64,000 bases of DNA from Betaproteobacteria bacterium HGW-Betaproteobacteria-1. Its GTDB lineage: Bacteria > Pseudomonadota > Gammaproteobacteria > Burkholderiales > Methylophilaceae. Location of the stretch: contig PHCX01000004.1 in NCBI GenBank assembly GCA_002842435.1, positions 244,209 to 308,208 on the forward strand. Reading direction: 5' to 3'. The notes under the pieces are model-generated. The model searched no databases and had not been told where the DNA came from. It was given only the letters and a program-made list of their open reading frames with translations. Made by a program: the position numbers and the translations under genes. Below are positions 16,131 to 24,755 of the stretch, one piece after another; within the stretch, counting starts at the first letter, position 1, and each line of letters opens with the position of its first letter.

Positions 16131-19024
16131 GATTCCTCCTTCGCACTGATGAAAGGTATTGTCATGACAACCGCCTCTACCATTGCGCCACTGTCTGTGC
16201 GGATGCGAAAGTGCGTGCCCGGTGTACCCAGCTCCGGGGCAACGAAAGCCAGCCCTATCGTTTGGCTGCATGACGGGCTGACTGCGATGCTAGTGATGCG
16301 TCCGGCAATTTCATTGCCCGCAATAACCAGGTTGCACTCCTGCGGCATTTCGCTGGATACTGGATTGGCAAGCATGAAAGGGACCAGGCGTTTCTTGAGG
16401 GCTTTCTTCTGGATAATCTGCAGACTGCGCTTGCCGATGAAGAAATCCTTTTCCATCTTGATTGCCCACTCTGCGCCGATCTCATATGGGTTGGTGAGCC
16501 CGTCGGTATCATGGCCAACAATCAGGTGGCCCATTTCCAGTCGTAACAGGCGCTGCGCTTCCGTGCCGAATGGCCGCAGGCCTAAAGGACTGCCTGCAGC
16601 GGTTATGGCTTGCCATAGCGGCTGCGCGTCAGAGGCGGAGGTATGGATTTCATAAGCCAGGTTGGCAACGAAAGCGACGCGGATGATGCGTACGGCCATG
16701 CCCTGGATTTGCGTCTCGCGGACGGCACCAACGGGGAAGCCGGTGTCGCATAAATCCAGCGGGCACAGTTTTGAAAGGATGGCTTGTGCCTGCGGGCCGG
16801 CAAGATTCATCGCGGCATATGCGCCGGTAACATTGACCAGGCCGATATCCAGTTGCCAGATCTGCTGCCAGCGTTGCATTTCGCGGAAAACCGCAGCAGC
16901 GTTGGCTGTGCTGGTGGTGGCGTAGAACAGTTCGGGTGAGAGCCGTGCCACCACTCCGTCATCGACAATGACGCCGGATTCATCCAGCAGCAGGGCGTAG
17001 CGTGAATGTCCTGCCGGCTGGCTGGCAAAACTGCCGGTGTAGAACCGTTCCAGAAAGACGGCGGCATCCGGTCCGCAAATCTCGATCTTGCCTAGCGTGC
17101 TGCTATCGATCAGGCCTGCGTGGTGCCTGACGGCGAGGACTTCCTGCTGTATGTTTTCCGCCTTGCTCCGGCCGGCGGTCTGGTAGTAGGCCGGACGCAG
17201 CCAGGCGCCGACGGCAGTAAAGACGGCGCCGGTATTCTTGTGCCATGTATGCATTGCGGTCTGGCGGTGCGGATGAAAGCTGCGCCCTGCCAGATGGCCG
17301 ATCGGCGTCGGGTGGAAAAACGGCCGCGAGGTGGTGGTGCCTACCTTATCGACGGGTAAGCCGCGGATTTTTGCCAGGATGCGGATGGCGTTCATGTTGG
17401 AGTGCTTGCCCTGGCTCGGTCCCATGCCGACAGTGGTGAAGCGCTTCATCAACTCAATATTGTTGAAGCCCTCCTGTGCGGCATTGCTGAAATCCTTCAA
17501 GGAAAGATCCTCGTCAAAATCGACAAAATTCTTGCCTTTTGCATGCGGCACAAACGGGTAAGGGTGGCTGGGTGAGCTGCCAGTGTGTACAGGGGCGCGG
17601 ATATCCTGTGCCGGCTTGCCAAGGTGGCGCAGGGCCAGATGTGCGGCGCGCACGCCATCGTCGATACGCGCCTGCAGATCGAATACGCCATTAACCTTGC
17701 CTGCGGCAAAGACGCCTTCAGGCAGATTGTCCGGTATGAACTGCTGGACGGAATCGTCATAACGCATTTTTGTCCCGGCCTGATAAAGCAGGCCGCTGGC
17801 ACCGGCCCAGCCTGCACTCATGGCGATGCCGTCGCATGGGATTTCAAAGGCATTGCGAGTGTCTGCGCTATTTGTCTGTTCATCGTATGCGCAGATGACG
17901 GCAGCCGCTACACTGAGCTTGTCGGCGGCAGGCTTCGCTTCATACACGCAGCTCCCGCGGTGTATCGCTATGCCGTGCGCGGCTACTTGATCATGCAGAT
18001 TGCCTGATTCGCCTCCTGCCCGCAAATCCACCACCGCTAAAATTTTCACTCCGGCCGCAATCAAGTCCAGCGCAACACGGTAACCGTAGGTGTTCGCAGT
18101 CAATACCACGCCTTGCTCGAAAGGCCTGATGGCATAACGACGTATCAAGCGTTGCGCGGCTGAGCCGAGCATCACGCCCGGCAGGTCGTTGTTGCGGAAT
18201 ACGGGCGGTTGCTCGAATGCGCCGCTGGCCACAATGACGCTTCCGGCGCGAACCTTTGTGATGCCGGAAGACTGGACGACGGGAACCAGATGGTCCGTGT
18301 AATAGGCCCCTGCGTATGCTTCCCTGAAAACTGTAATGTTGGGTTGGTTGGATATACGGTGCAGGTAGTCGGCAAGCAGCATCCGGCTTTCGCTGCCTGC
18401 GGCATGGTCATAACCCAGGCTGCCGCCCAGTTCGCTGTTTTCGTCGACCAGAAAAACTTGCAGCCCGGCTTCGGCAGCAGCCAATGCCGCCGCCATGCCT
18501 GCAGGACCTGCGCCGACCACCAGCAGATTGCAGAACCTGTGAAGCTTGGGTTTGGTGATGCGCGGAAAGCTGAAATTGACAATGCCCAAGCCTGCAGCTT
18601 TGCGGACTATGTTTTCCCAGAAAGGAAACAGTTGGCGCGGTGTGTGAAAGGCCTTGTAGTAGAAACCGACGGGCAGCAGTGCAGAAATTGCATCGAGGTA
18701 CCGGTTCCGGTCTTTTTTGACCCCGCCGCTGGTGTTGACGGCATGGAGTTGCATGCCGTCCCTGACCTTCACTACATCGCCGCGAATATTGGTGTCCACG
18801 CCATCCGTGACCATGACATTGATATCATGATTGGCAAAACTGAGTATTCCACGCGGGCGATGGTATTTGAAGCTGCGGCCCAATGCTTTTTCGCCGTTGG
18901 CCCATAGCGCGCTGGTAATCGTATCTCCCTCAAATGCAGCATATTCCCTGCCTTCAAACGAGAAACGCAGAGGCTGCTCGCGATCTATCCATTCCCCGGC
19001 CTGTTGTGGCAGCCTTGTGCTCAT
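16127..19024 (-). CDS. mgdC: N-methylglutamate dehydrogenase alpha-type subunit
   Basis: This 965-residue protein corresponds to the alpha subunit of heterotetrameric sarcosine oxidase. The N-terminal fer2-like fold (about 15-110, without iron-sulphur cysteines) holds FKYHRPRGILSF. A dinucleotide domain follows with LLVVGAGPAGMAAALAAAEA near 168, and the C-terminal 380 residues form a glycine-cleavage T-protein (aminomethyltransferase) domain with the end FVAPELGTPGTHFRIR. It binds NAD and the folate cofactor and hands the C1 group from N-methylglutamate to tetrahydrofolate or a related carrier. It overlaps mgdB by 4 bp. Sarcosine oxidase is the alternative reading; the linked gmaS and mgsABC argue for Mgd. 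Confidence 0.9.
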   Translation of the reverse strand: MSTRLPQQAGEWIDREQPLRFSFEGREYAAFEGDTITSALWANGEKALGRSFKYHRPRGILSFANHDINVMVTDGVDTNIRGDVVKVRDGMQLHAVNTSGGVKKDRNRYLDAISALLPVGFYYKAFHTPRQLFPFWENIVRKAAGLGIVNFSFPRITKPKLHRFCNLLVVGAGPAGMAAALAAAEAGLQVFLVDENSELGGSLGYDHAAGSESRMLLADYLHRISNQPNITVFREAYAGAYYTDHLVPVVQSSGITKVRAGSVIVASGAFEQPPVFRNNDLPGVMLGSAAQRLIRRYAIRPFEQGVVLTANTYGYRVALDLIAAGVKILAVVDLRAGGESGNLHDQVAAHGIAIHRGSCVYEAKPAADKLSVAAAVICAYDEQTNSADTRNAFEIPCDGIAMSAGWAGASGLLYQAGTKMRYDDSVQQFIPDNLPEGVFAAGKVNGVFDLQARIDDGVRAAHLALRHLGKPAQDIRAPVHTGSSPSHPYPFVPHAKGKNFVDFDEDLSLKDFSNAAQEGFNNIELMKRFTTVGMGPSQGKHSNMNAIRILAKIRGLPVDKVGTTTSRPFFHPTPIGHLAGRSFHPHRQTAMHTWHKNTGAVFTAVGAWLRPAYYQTAGRSKAENIQQEVLAVRHHAGLIDSSTLGKIEICGPDAAVFLERFYTGSFASQPAGHSRYALLLDESGVIVDDGVVARLSPELFYATTSTANAAAVFREMQRWQQIWQLDIGLVNVTGAYAAMNLAGPQAQAILSKLCPLDLCDTGFPVGAVRETQIQGMAVRIIRVAFVANLAYEIHTSASDAQPLWQAITAAGSPLGLRPFGTEAQRLLRLEMGHLIVGHDTDGLTNPYEIGAEWAIKMEKDFFIGKRSLQIIQKKALKKRLVPFMLANPVSSEMPQECNLVIAGNEIAGRITSIAVSPSCSQTIGLAFVAPELGTPGTHFRIRTDSGAMVEAVVMTIPFISAKEES

Positions 19025-19284
19025 TCCGCAACCTCCTTGCCCGGCAGGAACGAGCGCAATACCTCGTCGGTCAGGGTGTTGCGTTCGGCAATAAACCAGG
19101 TGCCGCTTGGGCTATGGAGCCACCACTCCATCTTTACGCCAGGTGCTCCATTGCGGTTGTATACATAGTCGGCCCAGGCCTTGTCCGAACATTGGCCGGG
19201 GTCAGGCATGGTCCTGAATTCACCACCGAATACGAATTCGCTGATGGGGCGGGTGCCGTTGATGGGGCAGTCAAGTAGTTTCAT
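19021..19284 (-). CDS. mgdB: N-methylglutamate dehydrogenase delta-type subunit
   Basis: This 87-residue protein matches the small delta subunit of sarcosine oxidase: CPINGTRPISEFVFGGE, then WADYVYNRNGAPGVKMEWWLH and WFIAERNTLTDEVL. Classical sarcosine oxidase delta chains begin with CPxC and hold a zinc ion; here the second cysteine is Asn (CPIN), so the zinc site should be altered or lost. The ATG at 19284 is chosen because the delta family starts there; the upstream frame up to 19350 shows no family similarity. The stop overlaps the mgdC start. Confidence 0.87.
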   Translation of the reverse strand: MKLLDCPINGTRPISEFVFGGEFRTMPDPGQCSDKAWADYVYNRNGAPGVKMEWWLHSPSGTWFIAERNTLTDEVLRSFLPGKEVAE

Positions 19285-19327
19285 GGTCTCATTGTGCTGT
19301 TGGTTACGCGGTTGGCTATGCTGCGGG

Positions 19328-20569
19328 TTAATGGCCGACGGAGGCTGCACCTTTTTCGCCGGTGAGTTCGAACTCCTCGAAGCGCGACAGGCGGAAACTG
19401 TGAATCAGGTCGGGTGCGCGGTCATTGGCTATGGTTGCTGCCATGCTCTTGCCGCTGATCGGCGTGGCCTTGAATCCCCATGTCCCCCATCCGGCATCGA
19501 GATAAAAACCTTCAATCGGGGTTTTGCCCATGATGGGGGCAAAGTCCGGCGTCATGTCCGCCATCCCGGCCCACTGGCGCACGATCTTGACGTTGGAAAG
19601 GAAAGGGAACATGTCCAGGATATGGGATGACAGACCCTCAACGAACTCCAGCGATGAGCGGGTGGAATGCATTTCATAAGGGTCGAGCGCAGCACCCATG
19701 ACCAGTTCGCCGCGCGATGACTGGCTGACGTACACGTGCAGGCTGCCGGAAACCAGGATGTGGTCGAGCCAGGGTTTCATCGGCTCAGTGACACAGGCTT
19801 GCAGCGGCTGGATGATGATGGGCGTGGGGAGGTCAACCATTTTGCAAATCCTGGGCGTGAATCCGGCGACCGCAGAAAGCACCTGATTTGTGGCGATGTA
19901 ACCACGGCTGGTCTGTACGCCGACCACCTTGTTGGCTTTAACATCTATGCCGTTCACTTCCGTGCTTTGAAATATGTCGACGCCTAGATTTTTCGCTCCG
20001 CGTGCATAGCCCCAGGCCACTGCATCATGGCGGACGATAGAACCAGGTGCATGGTAAAGTGCGCCGATGATGGGTGCTTTGCCGCTGCAACTGATATCGA
20101 GTTGCGGACAGGCCTTTGTTATTTCTTCATGGCCAACAACGCAGCTTTCAACGCCAACATGTTTATTGACTTCCGCACGCCAGCGCATGGTGCGCATGGC
20201 AGATTCGGTATGCGCCAGCGTGAAATGGCCGCGTTCGGAATAAAACAGGTTGATATCCAGGTCTTCAGACAGGTCCTGGAATAATTTGACGCTGGCATCG
20301 TAGAATTTCACGCCTTCTGGCGTCAGGTAATTGGAGCGCACAATGGTGGTGTTGCGGCCGGTATTGCCGCCACCGAGATAACCTTTTTCCAGCACGGCAA
20401 TGTTGGTCATGCCATGATCTTTTGCAAGATAGTAAGCCGCTGCCAAGCCATGTCCGCCGCCACCTATGATCACCGCATCATAGGAAGGCTTCAAACATGC
20501 AGGCTGCTCGAAAAAAGCAGGCTCCTTATGTTCTTTACTGAAGGCAAAGCGTAAAAGACGATGCGGCAT
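19328..20569 (-). CDS. mgdA: N-methylglutamate dehydrogenase beta-type subunit
   Basis: This 413-residue flavoprotein carries the DAO-type dinucleotide fold AVIIGGGGHGLAAAYYLAK near the N terminus, the flavin-contacting GGGNTGRNTTIVRSNYL and the C-terminal YLDAGWGTWGFKATPISGK. It is the subunit where the N-methyl amine is oxidised. The ATG at 20569 is chosen because a sigma70 promoter (TTGACA/CATGAT) predicts transcription start near 20593, inside or after the alternative GTG at 20599. It is the first gene of the mgdABCD-gmaS-mgsABC operon and is divergent from the XRE-cupin regulator. Confidence 0.89.
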   Translation of the reverse strand: MPHRLLRFAFSKEHKEPAFFEQPACLKPSYDAVIIGGGGHGLAAAYYLAKDHGMTNIAVLEKGYLGGGNTGRNTTIVRSNYLTPEGVKFYDASVKLFQDLSEDLDINLFYSERGHFTLAHTESAMRTMRWRAEVNKHVGVESCVVGHEEITKACPQLDISCSGKAPIIGALYHAPGSIVRHDAVAWGYARGAKNLGVDIFQSTEVNGIDVKANKVVGVQTSRGYIATNQVLSAVAGFTPRICKMVDLPTPIIIQPLQACVTEPMKPWLDHILVSGSLHVYVSQSSRGELVMGAALDPYEMHSTRSSLEFVEGLSSHILDMFPFLSNVKIVRQWAGMADMTPDFAPIMGKTPIEGFYLDAGWGTWGFKATPISGKSMAATIANDRAPDLIHSFRLSRFEEFELTGEKGAASVGH

Positions 20570-20589
20570 TATGTTTACTGTCAGGAAAT

Positions 20590-20628
20590 AATGATTCACA
20601 TCATGAATAATTTATGGGGTGCTGTCAA
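20590..20628 (-). promoter_or_regulatory. Promoter of the mgd-gmaS-mgs operon with overlapping operator
   Basis: On the minus strand a perfect -35 TTGACA (20623-20628) is separated by 17 bp from CATGAT (20600-20605), a 4-of-6 match to TATAAT. A 9-bp near-perfect inverted repeat, AATGATTCA-CATCA-TGAATAATT (20590-20612), covers the -10 box and the predicted start near 20593. Binding by the divergent XRE-cupin protein would block polymerase, so repression is the simplest model. Confidence 0.6.
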
Positions 20629-20671
20629 TACTGGTGTTTAACTTTTTTTCTTTATATGAAACAATTTCTCC

Positions 20672-21286
20672 ATGAACAATGAAAAACCCGAATCAGGCCG
20701 TACTCTTGCCCAGTTCCTGGGCGCCGCAATCCATGATTTGCGTGCAGAACACAAGTTAACAATTGCGGAAGTCGCGGAACGTGCAGGTATCAGTCGCGGC
20801 ATGTTAAGCAAGATTGAGAATGCACAAACTGCAACCAGTCTGGATACATTGGAGCAAGTGGCAAATGCGCTGGGAGTGTCCTTGTCGCATTTGTTTCGCA
20901 ACTATGGGGCACCGCAGGGAGATGCCCAGTTAGTCAAGCGCGGTGAGGGCATGGAGGTGGTTCGTCGCGGTACGCGCCGTGGACATACATACCATCTGCT
21001 TTCATATGGTCAGGGGCCGAAGAAATCTTTTGAGCCATTCTTGATCAGCATGGACGATGCCAGTGAAGTGTTCCCTACCTTCGAGCATCCGGGCACAGAA
21101 TTTATCCATATGCTCGAAGGCCGTATTGAATATCGTCATGGCCGCGAGACTTACCTGCTGGAACCCGGCGACAGCTTGACCTTTAGTGGCGAAGTTCCTC
21201 ACGGGCCGGAGCGCCTGATCGAGCTGCCAATCCGTTTCCTGGCCATCATTTACTATGACAGCTCTTCCGATAAGGCCGAACAATGA
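20672..21286 (+). CDS. XRE-family transcriptional regulator with cupin domain
   Basis: This 204-residue protein has an N-terminal helix-turn-helix (about 15-75, with LTIAEVAERAGISRGMLSKI and TSLDTLEQVANALGVSLSHL) and a C-terminal cupin (about 110-195, with HPGTEFIHMLEGRIEY, LLEPGDSLTFSGEVPHGPE). Regulators of this class sense a small metabolite in the cupin and control adjacent amine or amino acid catabolism. It is divergent from mgdA with 102 bp between start codons, which contain the dyad at 20590-20612, so it probably controls the methylamine operon. No clear Shine-Dalgarno precedes its ATG. Its stop overlaps the next gene. Confidence 0.88.
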   Translation: MNNEKPESGRTLAQFLGAAIHDLRAEHKLTIAEVAERAGISRGMLSKIENAQTATSLDTLEQVANALGVSLSHLFRNYGAPQGDAQLVKRGEGMEVVRRGTRRGHTYHLLSYGQGPKKSFEPFLISMDDASEVFPTFEHPGTEFIHMLEGRIEYRHGRETYLLEPGDSLTFSGEVPHGPERLIELPIRFLAIIYYDSSSDKAEQ

Positions 21287-21759
21287 AGCAAGTTTTAAAA
21301 CAAGCTCTAAAAATTGAGCAGGCCGAAGCAGCTGATATTCCTGCGTTGGCTCAATTACTCAGTGAATTGTTTGCAATAGAGCAGGATTTTGATTGTGACC
21401 ATGAAAAGCAGATACGTGGTCTTGGCCTGTTGTTGAACGACACTGAGCGTGCGGCGGTTCTTGTTGCCCGTGATGCAGAAAACCGGGTGGTTGGCATGGT
21501 AACCGCGCAGCTGGTGATTTCAACTGCTGAAGGGGCATATTCCGCCTGGATTGAAGATATGGTGGTGACATCCAGCTATCGTGGCAGTGGGATAGGACGT
21601 TCATTGCTGGAGCAGGTGACAGCCTGGGCAAAGTCCAAAGGTGCGAGCCGGGCGCAACTGCTTGTTGATTTGGATAACCAGCCTGCCATTGATTATTACC
21701 GGCACCTGTCCTGGCAAGCTACCAGCCTTGCGGCCAGGAGATTAATGCTTCCAGGATAG
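21283..21759 (+). CDS. GNAT-family N-acetyltransferase
   Basis: This 158-residue protein has the acetyl-CoA binding motif VTSSYRGSGIGRSLLEQV (about 103-120), preceded by WIEDMVV and followed by LVDLDNQPAIDYYRHLSW, all typical of the GNAT fold. The start overlaps the regulator stop as ATGA, so the two are co-translated. The acetyl acceptor is unknown; the link to the methylamine operon through the shared regulator suggests an amine, amino acid or a protein of this pathway, but this is an inference. Confidence 0.82.
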   Translation: MKQVLKQALKIEQAEAADIPALAQLLSELFAIEQDFDCDHEKQIRGLGLLLNDTERAAVLVARDAENRVVGMVTAQLVISTAEGAYSAWIEDMVVTSSYRGSGIGRSLLEQVTAWAKSKGASRAQLLVDLDNQPAIDYYRHLSWQATSLAARRLMLPG

Positions 21760-21830
21760 CAAGGCTATCACTGGCCCTGGCGATATCCGCCTTTCTGGGT
21801 TTAAAGTCATCGACAAGTAACAGGCAATAA

Positions 21831-21861
21831 AAAAGCGGACATTTTCATGTCCGCTTTTTTT
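21831..21861. terminator. Bidirectional intrinsic terminator
   Basis: The 8-bp stem GCGGACAT/ATGTCCGC (21835-21842 and 21847-21854) is flanked by an A run on the left and a T run on the right. It lies between the convergent GNAT gene and amt and can serve both. Confidence 0.88.
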
Positions 21862-21889
21862 ATCTGAAGAAACTCAGAAGGTCATCAAC

Positions 21890-23296
21890 TTAGTAGTTGT
21901 ATGCGCGTTCACCGTGTTCAGTGGTGTCCAGGCCTTCACGTTCGGATTCTTCGCTTACGCGCAGACCGAAGATCAGGTCGACAATCTTGAACAGGATGTA
22001 GCTGATGATGCCACACCAGGCGACGGTTACGCCTACTGCCACGATTTGTGTCCAGACTTGGCCAGCCATGGTGATGCCTTCTGGGAAACCAACACCGCCC
22101 AGGGAAGGAGCCATGAGTACGCCAGTACCGATCGCACCGATGATGCCGGCAACACCGTGGATACCGAATACATCGAGTGAATCGTCATAGCCAAGCATGT
22201 TCTTCAGGCTGGTGACTGCCCAGAAGCTGATGATACTTGCAACGAAGCCAAGTGCAATCGCACCCAGTGGGCCCACGAAGGCACAAGCTGGAGTAATGGC
22301 TACCAGGCCGGCAATCGCGCCAGAAGCGCCACCCAGCATGGAAGGCTTGCCGCGTGACAGCCATTCAACGAAGATCCAGCCCAGCACGGCGGCTGCAGTT
22401 GCAACCTGAGTGTTGATCATGACCAGGCCAGCAACACCATCAGCAGCCAGTTCGCTACCTACGTTGAAGCCGAACCAACCAGCCCACAGCAGGGAAGCAC
22501 CAACCATGGTCAGTACCATGCTGTGTGGAGGCATGGCTTCTTTGCCGTAGCCAATGCGTTTGCCGATGACAATGGCACCCACCAGTGCCGCAATACCGGC
22601 ATTGATGTGTACAACGGTACCACCCGCAAAGTCCTTGGCACCCAGTTCAGCCAGAATACCGCCGCCCCATACCATGTGGGCAACCGGGATATAAACGAAG
22701 GTAACCCAGAGTGCGACAAAGGCTAACAGGGCAGAGAACTTGATGCGTTCAGCAAATGCACCAACAATCAGCGCAGGGGTGATGGCGGCAAAAGTCAGCT
22801 GGAATGTGACAAAAACGTATTCCGGAATGGATCCGCTGATGGAATCAGCTGTGATGCCAGCCAGGAATGCAGCAGACAGTCCGCCAACATAACCGTTCAA
22901 GCTACCGCCATCGCTGAATGCCATGCTGTAACCGTAGACCACCCAGAGTACGGAGATGAGTGAGAAGGTTACAAAAACCTGCATCAACACTGACAGCATG
23001 TTCTTTGCGCGTACAAGACCGCCGTAGAACAGGGCCAGGCCCGGAATTGCCATAATGACAACAAGTACTGTTGCAACGATCATCCAGGCAGTATTGCCGG
23101 AATCAATCGTTGCGACTTCTTCGACTGCTTCTTCAGCCACGGCCACTTCTTCCACTTCAACGGCTTCAGCAGTCTCTTCAACGACCATTTCAACTTCCGT
23201 AGCCATTTCTTCTACGGGCATTTCTTCTTCGGCGAAGCTGAGGCCATTGAAGCCCAGCATACTCACCAGAGCAATCATAGATAAAAGCTTTTTCAT
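21890..23296 (-). CDS. amt: Ammonium transporter Amt
   Basis: This 468-residue protein is an Amt/AmtB channel with a cleavable signal peptide (1-22) and eleven membrane helices. The two pore histidines lie in GGTVVHINAG and VFGIHGVAG, and VINTQ-like LVMINTQVATAAAV is also present. Between the signal peptide and helix 1 is an unusual tail of about 38 residues (23-60) with 17 Glu and no basic residue, predicted on the periplasmic side. The ATG at 23296 follows AAGGGGAT. glnK lies ten bases upstream, the usual pairing in which GlnK blocks the channel when nitrogen is plentiful. Amt proteins also carry methylammonium, which fits the adjoining methylamine operon. Confidence 0.95.
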   Translation of the reverse strand: MKKLLSMIALVSMLGFNGLSFAEEEMPVEEMATEVEMVVEETAEAVEVEEVAVAEEAVEEVATIDSGNTAWMIVATVLVVIMAIPGLALFYGGLVRAKNMLSVLMQVFVTFSLISVLWVVYGYSMAFSDGGSLNGYVGGLSAAFLAGITADSISGSIPEYVFVTFQLTFAAITPALIVGAFAERIKFSALLAFVALWVTFVYIPVAHMVWGGGILAELGAKDFAGGTVVHINAGIAALVGAIVIGKRIGYGKEAMPPHSMVLTMVGASLLWAGWFGFNVGSELAADGVAGLVMINTQVATAAAVLGWIFVEWLSRGKPSMLGGASGAIAGLVAITPACAFVGPLGAIALGFVASIISFWAVTSLKNMLGYDDSLDVFGIHGVAGIIGAIGTGVLMAPSLGGVGFPEGITMAGQVWTQIVAVGVTVAWCGIISYILFKIVDLIFGLRVSEESEREGLDTTEHGERAYNY

Positions 23297-23306
23297 GGCG
23301 ATCCCC

Positions 23307-23666
<360 letters not shown>

Positions 23667-23670
23667 TTAA

Positions 23671-23705
23671 GAGTGGCTGGCAGGTTGCTTGACTGCCAGC
23701 CACTC
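23671..23705 (-). promoter_or_regulatory. Intercistronic 13-bp hairpin between torF and glnK
   Basis: GAGTGGCTGGCAG (23671-23683) and its exact complement (23693-23705) enclose a 9-base loop. On the minus strand TTAAAAT rather than a T run follows, so it is a weak terminator at best. It may stabilise the torF message or partly terminate it, giving more porin than GlnK-Amt. Confidence 0.6.
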
Positions 23706-23720
23706 GCTAGCTAACTTCGA

Positions 23721-24500
23721 TTAGAAGGATTTGGAAACGTAGACGCCAAATTGGTCCTTGGCCAAGTGCTGACCGGACGCATCAGTCCAGAGGCTCTTGC
23801 CCTTGGTGTCGGTGGCAGTATAGAAGCCACCAACTTCAACGCCGTTGTCCCAAGCTTTTGCCAAGCCAAGCTTCCAGTCGGTGTAGTCGAAATCGCTGTT
23901 GCCCTTGCCGGTGAAGTCTTGATAGCCGATATGGGCGGAAGCAGTCAGACCGTACCATGGCAGCGGAATGTCAGCGTTCAGTTCGCTGTAGGTGGTGCCG
24001 TCGGCGTTATCGAAACCGAAAGCGCCATCGGAAACAACGACAGACAATTTACCGCTAACCCAACCGTAGCTCAGGCTACCGTAGACTTCAGTGGTTTCGG
24101 CTGCCTTGACGCCGCTCTTCTTGTCGCCTGGATAGAGGTACTGCAACAGACCTACGTCGTAACCGATGCCGGTTTCACCGATCTCTGCTGCATAGCCGCC
24201 GTAGATGTCGACTTCCAGGCTTGAATTGTCGTAAAGATCAGCATCTTCCAGCCAGCTGATATTGGAAGCCCAGGCGCCTGCGTAGAAACCGCTGGAGTGT
24301 GCGTAATCAACACCACCTTGCAGTGCTGGCTCTTCGCCGGTCTGGGTCAGGCCACGGAACATGTACTGGCTGTAGAGGCCGATGTTATAGGAGAAGCTGT
24401 GTGGAGATTCTGGAGCTGCGGTAGCGGCTTCATCAGCGATTGCAACATTGGAGGCTGCAAAAGTGCCGATGACGGCTGCCAGAATTAGCGATTTACGCAT
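23721..24500 (-). CDS. TorF-family putative porin
   Basis: This 259-residue protein has a signal peptide (1-22, MRKSLILAAVIGTFAASNVAIA) and a beta-strand-rich barrel ending in Phe (VYVSKSF). The starts YNIGLYSQYMFRGLTQTGEEPALQGG and YAGAWASNISWLEDAD are the hallmark of the gcw/TorF family of outer membrane proteins. The ATG at 24500 follows AAAGGAAAT. It heads an operon with glnK and amt and lies behind a sigma54 promoter, so it is likely an outer membrane channel for nitrogen compounds (ammonium, methylamine or urea). The actual substrate is unknown. Confidence 0.88.
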   Translation of the reverse strand: MRKSLILAAVIGTFAASNVAIADEAATAAPESPHSFSYNIGLYSQYMFRGLTQTGEEPALQGGVDYAHSSGFYAGAWASNISWLEDADLYDNSSLEVDIYGGYAAEIGETGIGYDVGLLQYLYPGDKKSGVKAAETTEVYGSLSYGWVSGKLSVVVSDGAFGFDNADGTTYSELNADIPLPWYGLTASAHIGYQDFTGKGNSDFDYTDWKLGLAKAWDNGVEVGGFYTATDTKGKSLWTDASGQHLAKDQFGVYVSKSF

Positions 24501-24566
24501 GGTATTTCCTTTCAAAAGATAAAAAACAAGTAGTACGGATGAAACAAATTAAGCAACGAAACTCGA

Positions 24567-24583
24567 AGCAACACTCATGCCAG
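24567..24583 (-). promoter_or_regulatory. Sigma54 (-24/-12) promoter of torF-glnK-amt
   Basis: The minus strand reads CTGGCATGAGTGTTGCT, a full match to YTGGCAYG-N4-TTGCW. Transcription should start near 24556, leaving a leader of about 56 bases before torF. Confidence 0.83.
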
Positions 24584-24676
24584 ATAATGCAACAACATAA
24601 AAAACATGAGGTTATGATGCTAAGATAAAATTTTTAATAAATAAATAAAATTATGTTATTGTTTATACTGGTTTTT

Positions 24677-24726
24677 TGCACTAAATCAGTGCAAAAGTTG
24701 GCTGTTCAATGCACCAAAATCCTGCT
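24677..24726. promoter_or_regulatory. NtrC-like enhancer pair upstream of torF-glnK-amt
   Basis: The site TGCACTAAATCAGTGCA (24677-24693, extended by TTT/AAA) is a near-perfect NtrC dyad. A second site, TGCACCAAAATCCTGCT (24710-24726), has a perfect left arm and a 3-of-6 right arm. Centres are 33 bp apart and about 130-160 bp upstream of the predicted start. The second site ends 30 bp before ubiK, which is transcribed the other way. Confidence 0.68.
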
Positions 24727-24755
24727 TTAATGTGTCGAAAAACACGGAGAAAACC

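Noticed and set aside
16127..20569. Sarcosine oxidase (soxBDAG) reading of the four-gene set
   Set aside because: Adjacent gmaS and mgsABC in the same operon, and the changed small-subunit cysteine, fit N-methylglutamate dehydrogenase better.
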